The notes under the pieces: generated by a model | The model's database searches: none | What the model was told of the DNA's origin: nothing | What the model saw: only the letters and a program-made list of their open reading frames with translations | Part shown: piece by piece, positions 8,130 through 15,991 of the stretch | How positions within the stretch are numbered: the first letter of the stretch is position 1 | Layout: each line of letters starts with the position of its first letter | Position numbers and translations under genes: made by a program | Assembly (NCBI GenBank): GCA_001570385.1 | Contig: BBYL01000019.1 | Span: 1-64,000 of the forward strand | Origin: Microtetraspora glauca | GTDB taxonomy: Bacteria; Actinomycetota; Actinomycetes; Streptosporangiales; Streptosporangiaceae | DNA length: 64,000 nucleotides | Direction of reading: 5' to 3'

Positions 8130-8996
8130 TCAGCGCGTCGGGCCGACTTGCGGAAGTTTGTCCGGATTAAGTACCCGCCGGATCGCCAGGATCCGGCCGT
8201 CGGCCGCGACGTCGAAGGTGTCGACCAGCGTAATCCGCTTGTCTCGGAACGCCACCAGCGCGGGCTCTCCGCCCACCTCGCGGAGAACGAGAGGAAAGAG
8301 CCCACGTCCCCACCGCCGGGACACGCGGGACAGTACCATGGCGATCCGCTCACCACCAGAAATGATCTTACGTGCGGCGGAGACCTTGCCGCCGCCGTCG
8401 GTGACGTACACCGCGTCGGGATGCAGCAGCTCGACCAGGGCCTTCAGATCGCTCTCCTCGTACGCGGCACGGAACGCCGCGAGCACCCGCTCCTGCTCCG
8501 AGCGGCTCGCGCGCGGCCGCTGCTTCGCCGTGCCCACCCGGCGCCGCGCCCGCGAGGCGAGCTGGCGGCCGGCGGCGGGGGTGACGCCGAGCACGGCGGC
8601 GATGCGCTCGAAGGGCACCTCGAAGACGTCGTGCAGCACGAACGCGACCCGCTCGGGCGGCGTGAGCTGATCCATGACGACGAGCATCGCCATGCTCACC
8701 GACTCGTCGACGAGCACCGGCTCCGCGGCGTCCGGGCCGGTCAGCAACGGCTCCGGCAGCCACGGACCGACGTACGTCTCACGCCGCACCCGCGCCGACC
8801 GGAGGATGTCGTAGGACCTGCGGGCGGCGACGGTCACCAGCCAGGCGCGCAGATCCTCGACCCCGGACAGGTCGGCGGCGGCCGCGCGCAGCCAGACGTC
8901 CTGCGCGACGTCCTCGGCGTCACCGACCCCGCCGAGCAGCCGATAGGCCACCCCGAAAACCGCCGGCCGGTGCTGGATCCACTCTTCCTCGGTCAC
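8130..8996 (-). CDS. ECF41-family RNA polymerase sigma factor with SnoaL-like C-terminal extension
   Basis: Alternative sigma factor of 288 residues. Region 2 (AYRLLGGVGDAEDVAQDVWLR) and region 4 (LTPPERVAFVLHDVFEVPFERIAAVLG) are followed by a NTF2/SnoaL-like domain of about 110 residues. The three ECF41 signatures are present: the linker WLPEPLL, DGGGK and NPDKL near the end. In this family the C-terminal extension replaces a separate anti-sigma factor and tunes activity. ECF41 genes sit beside carboxymuconolactone decarboxylase, oxidoreductase or epimerase genes, as here. The GTG at 8996 was chosen; a TTG at 9011 in frame is an alternative. Neither has a good Shine-Dalgarno sequence. Confidence 0.93.
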   Translation of the reverse strand: MTEEEWIQHRPAVFGVAYRLLGGVGDAEDVAQDVWLRAAAADLSGVEDLRAWLVTVAARRSYDILRSARVRRETYVGPWLPEPLLTGPDAAEPVLVDESVSMAMLVVMDQLTPPERVAFVLHDVFEVPFERIAAVLGVTPAAGRQLASRARRRVGTAKQRPRASRSEQERVLAAFRAAYEESDLKALVELLHPDAVYVTDGGGKVSAARKIISGGERIAMVLSRVSRRWGRGLFPLVLREVGGEPALVAFRDKRITLVDTFDVAADGRILAIRRVLNPDKLPQVGPTR

Positions 8997-9201
8997 ACAC
9001 AGACCGTACAAGCGGCGCCGGACCGGCCCGACGCGGCAGCGGGCTCCGGACGGAACGGACCGCCCGATTTCGGGGCCATGTGTATTTCTCTTTTCGGCTT
9101 GATTATTAACGGCGGGCGAAAACGCGGCACCGAAGAGGCGTTTCTCCAGCGCATCCGCAGTGACTTCTGCCGCTCCTGATGAACCGTGGCGTCGGACGCG
9201 C

Positions 9202-9852
9202 CTACGGCCTGAGGGGCGTGGCGGCGGAGCGGTCGGCCAGGAGGTGGACCGCGAGCCCGGCGAGCACCGTGCCCATGATGTAGCGCTGGACGCTCAACCA
9301 CCTCGGCCGCCGGGCCAGGAAGGCGGCGACGGTGCCCGCGGTCAGCACGATCAGCCCGTTGACCGTCAGCGCGACGCCGATCTGGGTGAGCCCGAGCAGC
9401 AGGCTCTGCACGGCGACGTGGCCGCGCCCGGGATCGACGAACTGCGGAAGCACGGACACGTACACGATCGCGATCTTGGGGTTGAGCAGGTTGGTGACCA
9501 GCCCCATCGTGAACAGCCTGCGTGGTGGGTCCACGGGCAGCTCCTTGGGCGCGAAGGCGGACACGCCGCCGGGGCGTACCGCCTGCCAGGCCAGCCAGAG
9601 CAGATACCCGGCGCCGGCCAGCTTGATCGCGGTGTACAGCACCGGCACCAGCGTGAAGACGGCCGCGATGCCCGCCGCCACCGCGGCGACGTACACGAGG
9701 AAGCCGGCCGCCACGCCCGCCAGCGAGATCAACCCGGCGCGGCGTCCCTGGGTGATCGAGCGGGAGACCAGATAGATCATGTTGGGTCCCGGTGACAGGA
9801 CTATCCCGAGTGCCACCGCGGCGATGCCCGCGAGAGCGGTGCTGCTGACCAT
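9202..9852 (-). CDS. LysE/RhtB-family exporter
   Basis: Inner-membrane exporter of 216 residues with six hydrophobic segments. The family signature LSPGPNMIYLVSRSITQGRRAG is near the N-terminus and the second-half motif GLVTNLLNPKIAIVYVSVLPQF is intact. LysE/RhtB proteins export amino acids or related amines. The ATG at 9852 follows a GGGGAA sequence; an upstream GTG-containing extension runs into the operator region and is not used. It is transcribed divergently from a MocR-type regulator across a 113-bp AT-richer spacer with repeated GCAAT boxes, so the regulator probably controls it and its substrate may be an amino compound sensed through PLP. Confidence 0.9.
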   Translation of the reverse strand: MVSSTALAGIAAVALGIVLSPGPNMIYLVSRSITQGRRAGLISLAGVAAGFLVYVAAVAAGIAAVFTLVPVLYTAIKLAGAGYLLWLAWQAVRPGGVSAFAPKELPVDPPRRLFTMGLVTNLLNPKIAIVYVSVLPQFVDPGRGHVAVQSLLLGLTQIGVALTVNGLIVLTAGTVAAFLARRPRWLSVQRYIMGTVLAGLAVHLLADRSAATPLRP

Positions 9853-9906
9853 GTCGCTCGCTTTCCCCGGATATCGGCCCGTCGATGATCCGAGGCTATG
9901 GTGCGA

Positions 9907-9946
9907 GCAATTCCGCGTGCAATAGTTATATTGCTCTCGGTGCAAT
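9907..9946. promoter_or_regulatory. GCAAT box cluster between lysE-type gene and MocR gene
   Basis: GCAAT occurs directly at 9907-9911, 9919-9923 and 9942-9946, and its complement ATTGC at 9930-9934. The middle pair forms the dyad GCAAT-N6-ATTGC. Divergent MocR systems typically use such direct and inverted half sites. The spacer is markedly AT-richer than its surroundings. Confidence 0.65.
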
Positions 9947-9965
9947 CTCGTAAATGTAGTGAGGT

Positions 9966-11309
9966 GTGATGGAGGAGTACCGGCTCGTCGCCGACGAGGT
10001 GGCGGCGGAGATCGCGGCGGGCCACCTGCGCCCCGGAGACCGGCTGCCTCCCCAGCGCGCGTTCGCGCGGCGGCGCGGCATCGCGAACTCGACCGCGAGC
10101 CGCGTCTACAGCGAACTCGCCAGGCGCGGTCTCGTCGTGGGCGAGGTCGGCCGCGGCACCTTCGTACGGGCGGCGCGGCCGCTGCCCGGTCCCTCGCTCG
10201 CCGAGCCCGCCACGGCCAGGATCGACCTGGAGCTGAACTATCCCGTGGCGCCCGGCCAGTCCGCGCTGCTCTCCCAGGGGCTCGGTCCGCTGCTCCGGCC
10301 CGACGTGCTCGGGGCCGCGTTACAGCCGCTCGGGGCGGCGGGAACGCCCGCGTTCCGTGAGGCGGCCGCCGGACTGCTCGGCCGGGCGGGCTGGGAGCCG
10401 GACCCCGCCCGCGTGCTGTTCGCGGGCAACGGACGACAGGGGATCGCCGCCGCCGTTGCCGCGCTCGTGCCGCCGGGGGAGCGTCTCGGAGTGGAGGCGC
10501 TCAGCTATCCCGTGGTGAAGGCCATCGCGCACCGGCTCGGCGTGACGCCCGTCCCCCTGGCGATCGACGGTGAGGGGCTGTGCCCCGACGCGCTCGCCGC
10601 CGCGCATCGCGGCGTTCCGCTGCGCGCGGTCTATCTCCAGCCGACCCTGCACAACCCGCTCGGCGTCACCATGCCGGGTACACGGCGCGAGCAGGTCGCC
10701 CGTACGCTGCGCGAGCTGGACGTGTGCGCGATCGAGGACGGCATCTGGGCGTTCCTTGACGACGGCGCGCCGCCGCCGCTCGCCGCTCTGGCCCCGGACC
10801 ACGTGATCCTCATCGACAGCCTCTCCAAGCGGCTGGCGCCCGGTCTGACCGCGGGCTTCGCCGTGACACCCGCAGGGCACGCCGACCGGGTCGCCACCGC
10901 GCTGCGTTCGGGGGCCTGGACCGCGTCCCGGTTCGCCCTTGACGCGGCCATCCGGTGGGCGGCCGACGGCACCGTGGCCGCCGTCGCCGAGGCCAAGCGG
11001 GCCGACGCGGCCGCGCGGCGGCGGGTCGCGGCGGAAAGACTCGCCGGTTTCACCGTACGAGCCGACCCGCATGCCTACTTCTGCTGGTGGGAGTTGCCGG
11101 AACAGTGGCGGGCCGAGACCTTCGTCGCCGCCGCGGCGCGAAGGGGGATCGCCGTCACACCCGCCGCCTCGTTCGTCGTCGGGTCGAGGAGCGCGCCCAA
11201 CGCCGTACGGCTCGGCCTCGCCTCCCCGCCCGTGGAGACCCTGTCGTACGCGCTGGACGTGTTGGCCGGGCTCGCTCGCGGTACCCCCGAGGACGCGATG
11301 GATGACTGA
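9966..11309 (+). CDS. MocR/GntR-type regulator with aminotransferase-like domain
   Basis: Fusion regulator of 447 residues. The first 70 residues are a GntR winged helix (LRPGDRLPPQRAFARRRGIANSTASRVYSELARRGLV). The rest is a fold-type I PLP aminotransferase domain: the NPLGVTMP loop (PTLHNPLG), the cofactor Asp region in CAIEDGIWAFLDD, and the PLP lysine in SLSKRLAPGLTAGF. Such proteins bind PLP and sense an amino compound. The GTG at 9966 was taken; ATG at 9969 follows directly. It faces the LysE-type exporter across an operator-like spacer. Ordinary base composition and full length. Confidence 0.9.
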   Translation: MMEEYRLVADEVAAEIAAGHLRPGDRLPPQRAFARRRGIANSTASRVYSELARRGLVVGEVGRGTFVRAARPLPGPSLAEPATARIDLELNYPVAPGQSALLSQGLGPLLRPDVLGAALQPLGAAGTPAFREAAAGLLGRAGWEPDPARVLFAGNGRQGIAAAVAALVPPGERLGVEALSYPVVKAIAHRLGVTPVPLAIDGEGLCPDALAAAHRGVPLRAVYLQPTLHNPLGVTMPGTRREQVARTLRELDVCAIEDGIWAFLDDGAPPPLAALAPDHVILIDSLSKRLAPGLTAGFAVTPAGHADRVATALRSGAWTASRFALDAAIRWAADGTVAAVAEAKRADAAARRRVAAERLAGFTVRADPHAYFCWWELPEQWRAETFVAAAARRGIAVTPAASFVVGSRSAPNAVRLGLASPPVETLSYALDVLAGLARGTPEDAMDD

Positions 11310-11352
11310 GCCCATTCCAACTCATCGGTCCGGCGTCGTGCCGGGAGGGCTC

Positions 11353-11367
11353 CCCCACCAGGTGGGG
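11353..11367. terminator. Short GC hairpin between converging genes
   Basis: CCCCAC (11353-11358), CAG loop, GTGGGG (11362-11367). It lies between the MocR gene stop at 11309 and the converging VOC gene stop at 11445, so it could serve either transcript. The stem is only 6 bp. Confidence 0.4.
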
Positions 11368-11444
11368 AAACGGCTCGCTGACAAAGCCGGGCGACCCGCG
11401 GGGGAGGGCGGCGCGCCGCGGCGCCGGCCTCGCGGCCTCCTGGC

Positions 11445-11852
11445 TCAGGCGACGATAGGGGTCAGGAAAATCCAGATGTGGCCGAACGGGTCACGAAGCA
11501 TCGACTGCCTGGCACCGTAGGACATGTCGGTCGGAGAGGAGAGAAGTTCAGCCCCGGCGGCCACGGCCTGGGCGGTCAGCGCGTCCACGTCCGGCACGTA
11601 GACGTGCAGGGCAACGGACGCGCCGCCCTCACCAGTGGGCGAGAACGGCGCGTCGGCGTCGCCGAGCATGAGAGTGGAGCCCTGGACGCTGATCTCGGCG
11701 TGGACGATCCGCCCACCATCCCCGTCGAGCCGGAAGAGTTCAGAGGCACCGAACGCCTTGACGTAGAACTTGATCGCCTCTGCGGCCCCGTCGACCATGA
11801 TGTGGGGGATGACCGCGTATTTGTAATGCTCGGGAATCTCCATGCGGGCCAT
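11445..11852 (-). CDS. VOC-family (PhnB-like) protein
   Basis: A 135-residue vicinal-oxygen-chelate protein made of two beta-alpha-beta-beta-beta units. Typical phrases are VIPHIMVDGAAEAIKFYVKAFGA, GGRIVHAEISVQGSTLMLGD and the closing YGARQSMLRDPFGHIWIF. It matches the PhnB/glyoxalase-like subgroup common in actinobacteria, whose substrates are mostly unknown. Start choice is uncertain between ATG 11852 and ATG 11843; no clear Shine-Dalgarno sequence precedes either. The open frame continues upstream to about 12110 without a plausible start. Confidence 0.85.
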   Translation of the reverse strand: MARMEIPEHYKYAVIPHIMVDGAAEAIKFYVKAFGASELFRLDGDGGRIVHAEISVQGSTLMLGDADAPFSPTGEGGASVALHVYVPDVDALTAQAVAAGAELLSSPTDMSYGARQSMLRDPFGHIWIFLTPIVA

Positions 11853-12113
11853 GGTAGGAACGCATCGATCGACCCGGCATCGGGCGAGGGACCCCCTTCG
11901 CACTCCGTCAATAGCCCTAGGCCGCACGAAAAGGCTCACTGATCTGGGCTCGGTGAGCGAGTTCACGTCGCTCAGGCCGCTCGTGGGCGTGGTGACCCCG
12001 GCCTTCGGCGCGATCTTCGCGGCGCCGAGGTCGACCGCGCAGCGGACGGCCGCGTCCTCACCGCCTTCTGCGACCAGGCCTTCCTTCTCATCGTGGGTGG
12101 CTCCTCCGAGTGA

Positions 12114-12127
12114 TGTGAGCGTTCACA
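12114..12127. promoter_or_regulatory. LacI-type operator, orphan
   Basis: TGTGAGCGTTCACA, a 14-bp near-palindrome with one mismatched pair. It matches the other three sites of the arabinose regulon but no intact gene lies next to it on the left. Confidence 0.7.
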
Positions 12128-12268
12128 TTCCGAGCATGATGGAGTTAGCGTCAACAAGCGGGAATCGGCCCTCAGTTAAGGCGTTAGGCGTAGCCGACGT
12201 CAATAGGCGTTACGTCCGTGTTTCGGCGTAACCGGACCGTGACCCCGGGCCATCTTGACGGTGGATCG

Positions 12269-12282
12269 TGTTAACGCTCACA
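12269..12282. promoter_or_regulatory. LacI-type operator in front of the lacI-family gene
   Basis: TGTTAACGCTCACA, 31 bp before the GTG start at 12313. It suggests autoregulation of the arabinose regulator. Confidence 0.8.
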
Positions 12283-12312
12283 GTCTTTCCAGGCCGTTGA
12301 GAGGAGTAACCG

Positions 12313-13332
12313 GTGGGACCGAACGCCGAGCAGCGCCCGCCCGTGATGGCCGACGTGGCCAAACTGGCGGGGGTGTCGCACCAGACGGTCTCGCGCGTCC
12401 TCAACGACCATCCGAACGTCCGCGCGGAGACCCGCACCCGGGTCATGTGGGCCATCGACGAACTCGGTTACCGCCGCAATCTCGTCGCCCGGGCGCTGGT
12501 CACCAGGCACTCGCGCACGCTGGGCGTCGTCAGCTTCGACTCGACGCTGTACGGCCCGGCGAGCACGGTCTACGGCATCGAGCAGGCCGCCAGGGCCGCG
12601 GGCTACTTCGTGAGCATCGTGAGCCTGCGGACGATCGACCGCGCCGGGGTGACCGACGCCATCGGCTACCTGGCCGAGCAGGGCGTCGACGGCGTCGTCG
12701 TGGTCGCGCCGCAACGCTCGGCGGCTCGGGCGCTCGACGACCTGCCGGCGGGCATGCCCGCGGTGGCCGTCGAAGGCGGTCACGCGGGCGACGTCCCGGT
12801 GGTCAGCGTCGACCAGGTCGAGGGTGCCAGGCTGGCGACCCTCCACCTGCTCGACCTCGGGCACGAGACGGTCTGGCACGTCAGCGGGCCGGCCGACTGG
12901 CTGGAGGCCGAGGGGCGGACCGAGGGCTGGCGCGCGGTGCTGACCGCGGCCGGGCGGCCGGTCCCCGAGGTGCTCGCCGGCGACTGGAGCCCCCGATCGG
13001 GCTACCGGGCGGGCAAGCGCCTGGCCGCGATGGCCGACCGCGTCACCGCGGTGTTCGTCGCCAACGACCAGATGGCGCTCGGCGTGCTGCGCGCCCTGAC
13101 GGAGGAAGGAGTGAAGGTCCCCGAGCAGATCAGCATCGTGGGCTTCGACGACATACCGGAGTCGGAGTTCTTCTCCCCGCCGCTCACCACGATCAGGCAG
13201 GACTTCGGGGCGGTCGGCAGGCGCAGCATCGACCTGCTGGTCCGGCAGATCCAGTCAGGTGGTCCGTTGCACGAGCGTCTCGTCGTGCCTCCCCAATTCA
13301 TCGCCAGGGCCAGCACCTCGCCCTTGCGCTAG
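12313..13332 (+). CDS. LacI-family regulator of the arabinose operon
   Basis: Repressor of 339 residues. The helix-turn-helix is VMADVAKLAGVSHQTVSRVLNDHPNV, followed by a hinge and a periplasmic-binding-protein-like effector domain with SIVGFDDIPESEFFSPPLTTIRQD near the end. The GTG start follows GAGAGGAG. It precedes the sugar transporter and araBDA genes in the same direction, and four copies of a shared 14-bp palindrome lie at its own promoter, at the transporter promoter, at araB and upstream. L-arabinose or a derivative is the expected inducer, by context. Confidence 0.92.
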   Translation: MGPNAEQRPPVMADVAKLAGVSHQTVSRVLNDHPNVRAETRTRVMWAIDELGYRRNLVARALVTRHSRTLGVVSFDSTLYGPASTVYGIEQAARAAGYFVSIVSLRTIDRAGVTDAIGYLAEQGVDGVVVVAPQRSAARALDDLPAGMPAVAVEGGHAGDVPVVSVDQVEGARLATLHLLDLGHETVWHVSGPADWLEAEGRTEGWRAVLTAAGRPVPEVLAGDWSPRSGYRAGKRLAAMADRVTAVFVANDQMALGVLRALTEEGVKVPEQISIVGFDDIPESEFFSPPLTTIRQDFGAVGRRSIDLLVRQIQSGGPLHERLVVPPQFIARASTSPLR

Positions 13333-13372
13333 CCGTACGGAATCGAGAAGAAGCGCTCTACCGGCTGTGTGG

Positions 13373-13386
13373 TGTTAGCGCTAACA
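13373..13386. promoter_or_regulatory. LacI-type operator, perfect palindrome, before the sugar-binding protein gene
   Basis: TGTTAGCGCTAACA is a perfect 14-bp palindrome with a CG centre, the classical LacI-family form. It ends 19 bp before the GTG start at 13405. Confidence 0.88.
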
Positions 13387-13404
13387 ATAAGAAAGGACCC
13401 CCCA

Positions 13405-14388
13405 GTGTTGAAGAGGATCTCGGCACTGTTCCTGGTCGGTGCCACCGCGTTGACGATGGCCGGGTGCGGGAGCAGCGACGGTTCGGGCGGCTCCGGCGGC
13501 TCCGGAGACGGCAAGATCACCATGGGCTTCGCCCAGGTCGGCGCGGAGAGCGGCTGGCGCACCGCCAACACCAAGTCCGTCCAGGAGTCGGCGAAGGAGG
13601 CCGGCGTCACCCTGAAGTTCTCCGACGCGCAGCAGAAGCAGGAGAACCAGATCAAGGCGATCCGCTCCTACATCCAGCAGAAGGTCGACGTCATCGCCTT
13701 CTCGCCGGTCGTCGAGTCCGGCTGGGACACGGTGCTGAAGGAGGCCAAGAACGCGAACATCCCGGTGATCCTCACCGACCGTTCGGTGGATTCCAAGGAC
13801 ACCAGCCTCTACAAGACCTTCCTCGGCAGTGACTTCGTGGAGGAGGGCCGCAAGGCCGGTAAGTGGCTGGTCGACGAGTACAAGGACGGCACGGACACCG
13901 TGAACGTCGTCGAGCTGCAGGGCACGACCGGATCGGCGCCCGCCAACGACCGGAAGGCGGGCTTCCAGGAGGTCGTCTCGGCCGATCCGAAGTTCAAGAT
14001 CATCGCCTCGCAGAGCGGCGACTTCACCCGCGCCAAGGGCAAGGAGGTCATGGAGGCCTTCCTGAAGTCCAACCCCAAGATCGACGTGCTCTTCGCGCAC
14101 AACGACGACATGGGCCTCGGCGCCATCGAGGCGATCGAGGGCGCGGGCAAGGTGCCCGGCAAGGACATCAAGATCGTCACGATCGACGCGGTCCACGACG
14201 GCATGCAGGCGCTCGCCGACGGCAAGATCAACTACATCGTCGAGTGCTCCCCGCTGCTCGGCACCCAGCTGATGGACCTCGCCAAGAAGGTCGTCAAGGG
14301 CGAGCAGGTGCCCGCCCGCGTGGTGACCGAGGAGACCGCCTTCACCCAGGAACAGGCCAAGCAGGCTCTGCCCACGCGCAAGTACTGA
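13405..14388 (+). CDS. Sugar ABC transporter substrate-binding lipoprotein (YtfQ-like)
   Basis: Pentose/hexose-binding protein of 327 residues. A lipoprotein signal (LKRISALFLVGATALTMAGC) ends in the lipobox TMAGC, and a Ser/Gly-rich linker follows. The mature part has the type 1 periplasmic-binding fold with IKAIRSYIQQKVDVIAFSPV, DVLFAHNDDMGLGAIEAIEGAG and IVTIDAVHDGMQALADG. It resembles YtfQ of the galactofuranose importer; with araBDA downstream the ligand is probably L-arabinose, perhaps the furanose form. The GTG at 13405 has GAAAGGA just upstream, while the longer frame starting at 13369 would run through the operator. Confidence 0.9.
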   Translation: MLKRISALFLVGATALTMAGCGSSDGSGGSGGSGDGKITMGFAQVGAESGWRTANTKSVQESAKEAGVTLKFSDAQQKQENQIKAIRSYIQQKVDVIAFSPVVESGWDTVLKEAKNANIPVILTDRSVDSKDTSLYKTFLGSDFVEEGRKAGKWLVDEYKDGTDTVNVVELQGTTGSAPANDRKAGFQEVVSADPKFKIIASQSGDFTRAKGKEVMEAFLKSNPKIDVLFAHNDDMGLGAIEAIEGAGKVPGKDIKIVTIDAVHDGMQALADGKINYIVECSPLLGTQLMDLAKKVVKGEQVPARVVTEETAFTQEQAKQALPTRKY

Positions 14389-14394
14389 CCGGAC

Positions 14395-14452
14395 CCGGGC
14401 CGTCCCTCACCGGACGGCCCGGCCGCCGCGACCGCCTCCGCGCGAGGCGGTC
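14395..14452 (+). terminator. Two tandem hairpins between binding-protein and ATPase genes
   Basis: Stem 14395-14405/14412-14422 is 11 bp with a 6-nt loop; stem 14430-14438/14444-14452 is 9 bp with a 5-nt loop. They fill the gap after the binding-protein stop. Such hairpins commonly let binding protein be made in excess, by partial termination or by protecting the upstream mRNA. Confidence 0.65.
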
Positions 14453-14479
14453 CGGCCACGAGGACGAGAGGGGCGCCGC

Positions 14480-15991
14480 ATGGCCGTACCCGCGCCGATC
14501 CTGCGGATGAACGGGATCGGCAAACAGTTCCCCGGCGTGAAGGCACTGGACGGTGTCGACTTCCGGCTCCTGCCGGGCGAGGTCCACGCGCTGATGGGGG
14601 AGAACGGCGCCGGCAAGTCGACACTGATCAAGGTGCTGACCGGCGTCTACGACATCGACGCCGGCGAGATCGAGCTGGAGGGACGGCGGGTCGCCTTCTC
14701 CAGCCCGCTCGCCGCCCAGCAGGCGGGGATCAGCACCGTCTACCAGGAGGTCAACCTCTGCACCAACCTCTCGGTGGCCGAGAACATCTTCATCGGCCGG
14801 GAGCCGCGCCGCCTGGGTCGCATCCAGTGGACGACGATGCGCCGCCGGGCCGCGGAGATCCTCGCCCGACTCGACCTCTACATCGACGTGTCGGCGCCGC
14901 TGGCGTCGTACTCGCTGGCGATCCAGCAGATGGTCGCGATCGCGCGGGCCGTGGACGTCGACGCGAAGGTGCTCATCCTCGACGAGCCCACCTCCAGCCT
15001 GGACGCCGGCGAGGTGGCCCAGCTCTTCCGGGTGATGCGGCGGCTGAAGGACCAGGGGATCGCGATCCTGTTCGTCTCCCACTTCCTCGACCAGATCTAC
15101 GAGATCTCCGACCGGATGACCGTCCTGCGCAACGGGAAGCTCGTGGGGGAGTACCTCACCCGCGAGCTCGGCCAGGTCGACCTGATCGGCAAGATGATCG
15201 GCCGCGAGCTGGCCGACCTCGAAAGTCTGGAGGGCAGGCCGCTCGCCCGCCAGAGCGCGCCTCTGGTCGAGGCCGCGGACCTGGGGCGCGCCGGGTCCGT
15301 CCGCCCGTTCACGCTCACGATCCACGAGGGCGAGGTCGTCGGCCTGGCCGGGCTGCTCGGCTCCGGTCGCACCGAGGTCGCCAGGCTGCTGTTCGGCGCC
15401 GACCACGCGGGCAGCGGCTCGGTGAAGATCGGCGGTGAGCCCGTCAGCCTGCGTACGCCCCGCGCGGCGGTGCGGCGCAAGCTGGCCTTCTGCTCGGAGA
15501 ACCGGCGGGCCGAGGGACTGATCCCCGACCTCACCGTCCGGGAGAACCTCGTCCTCGCCCTCCAGGCGGCGCGCGGCTGGACCAGGCCCATCCCGCGACG
15601 CAGGCAGGACGAGCTGGCCGACAAGTACATCGCCGCGCTGAACATCCGGCCGGCCGACCCCGACCAGCTCATCAGGAACCTCAGCGGCGGCAACCAGCAG
15701 AAGGTGCTGCTGGCGCGCTGGCTGATCATGGAACCTCGCCTGCTCATCCTCGACGAGCCCACCCGCGGCATCGACGTCGGCGCCAAGGCCGAGATCCAGC
15801 GCCTGGTCGCGGAGCTCTCCGACGGCGGGATGGCCGTGCTCTTCATCTCGGCCGAGCTGGAGGAGGTGCTGCGGCTCAGCCACAAGGTCGGCGTGCTGCG
15901 CGACCGCCGGCTCGTCGCCGAGCTGGACAACGACGAGGGGCTGACCACCGACACCCTGACGGAGACGATCGCAAGCGGAGCCCGATCATGA
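14480..15991 (+). CDS. Sugar ABC transporter ATP-binding protein, two ABC domains
   Basis: ATPase of 503 residues with two nucleotide-binding domains, as in AraG/RbsA/YtfR. Domain 1 has Walker A GENGAGKST and Walker B VLILDEPTSSLD, but a degenerate signature (ASYSLAIQQM). Domain 2 has an altered P-loop GLLGSGRTE and an intact signature LSGGNQQKVLLARWL with LLILDEPTRGIDVGAK. This asymmetry is normal for the carbohydrate uptake type 2 family. The ATG at 14480 is preceded by GAGAGGGG. The stop overlaps the next start as ATGA. Confidence 0.93.
   Translation: MAVPAPILRMNGIGKQFPGVKALDGVDFRLLPGEVHALMGENGAGKSTLIKVLTGVYDIDAGEIELEGRRVAFSSPLAAQQAGISTVYQEVNLCTNLSVAENIFIGREPRRLGRIQWTTMRRRAAEILARLDLYIDVSAPLASYSLAIQQMVAIARAVDVDAKVLILDEPTSSLDAGEVAQLFRVMRRLKDQGIAILFVSHFLDQIYEISDRMTVLRNGKLVGEYLTRELGQVDLIGKMIGRELADLESLEGRPLARQSAPLVEAADLGRAGSVRPFTLTIHEGEVVGLAGLLGSGRTEVARLLFGADHAGSGSVKIGGEPVSLRTPRAAVRRKLAFCSENRRAEGLIPDLTVRENLVLALQAARGWTRPIPRRRQDELADKYIAALNIRPADPDQLIRNLSGGNQQKVLLARWLIMEPRLLILDEPTRGIDVGAKAEIQRLVAELSDGGMAVLFISAELEEVLRLSHKVGVLRDRRLVAELDNDEGLTTDTLTETIASGARS

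Larger units (their letters stand above)
11853..12312. other. 460-bp spacer with two LacI operators and no convincing gene
   Basis: No family-like protein was found on either strand. On the minus strand the order operator (12114), GGAGGAG, ATG (12091) looks like a gene start, but the frame MRRKAWSQ stops after 39 codons and is Arg/Pro-rich. It may mark the start of a decayed arabinose-regulon gene. The right part holds the promoter and Shine-Dalgarno sequence (GAGAGGAG) of the LacI gene. Confidence 0.45.

Noticed and set aside
8018..8356. A separate gene between the sigma factor and the decarboxylase
   Set aside because: The frame is a shadow of the sigma-factor end and overlaps the ECF41 promoter; no family resemblance.
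11972..12091. A 39-codon minus-strand frame with a good ribosome-binding site next to a LacI operator
   Set aside because: The translation (MRRKAWSQ and onward) is Arg/Pro-rich without similarity and stops early. It is mentioned only as a possible decayed gene start.
14342..15883. Minus-strand open frame of 513 codons opposite the sugar ATPase gene
   Set aside because: Antisense shadow of an unmistakable two-domain ABC ATPase; composition is Asp/Arg/His-rich and without motifs. The same holds for the 790-codon frame at 61584-63956.
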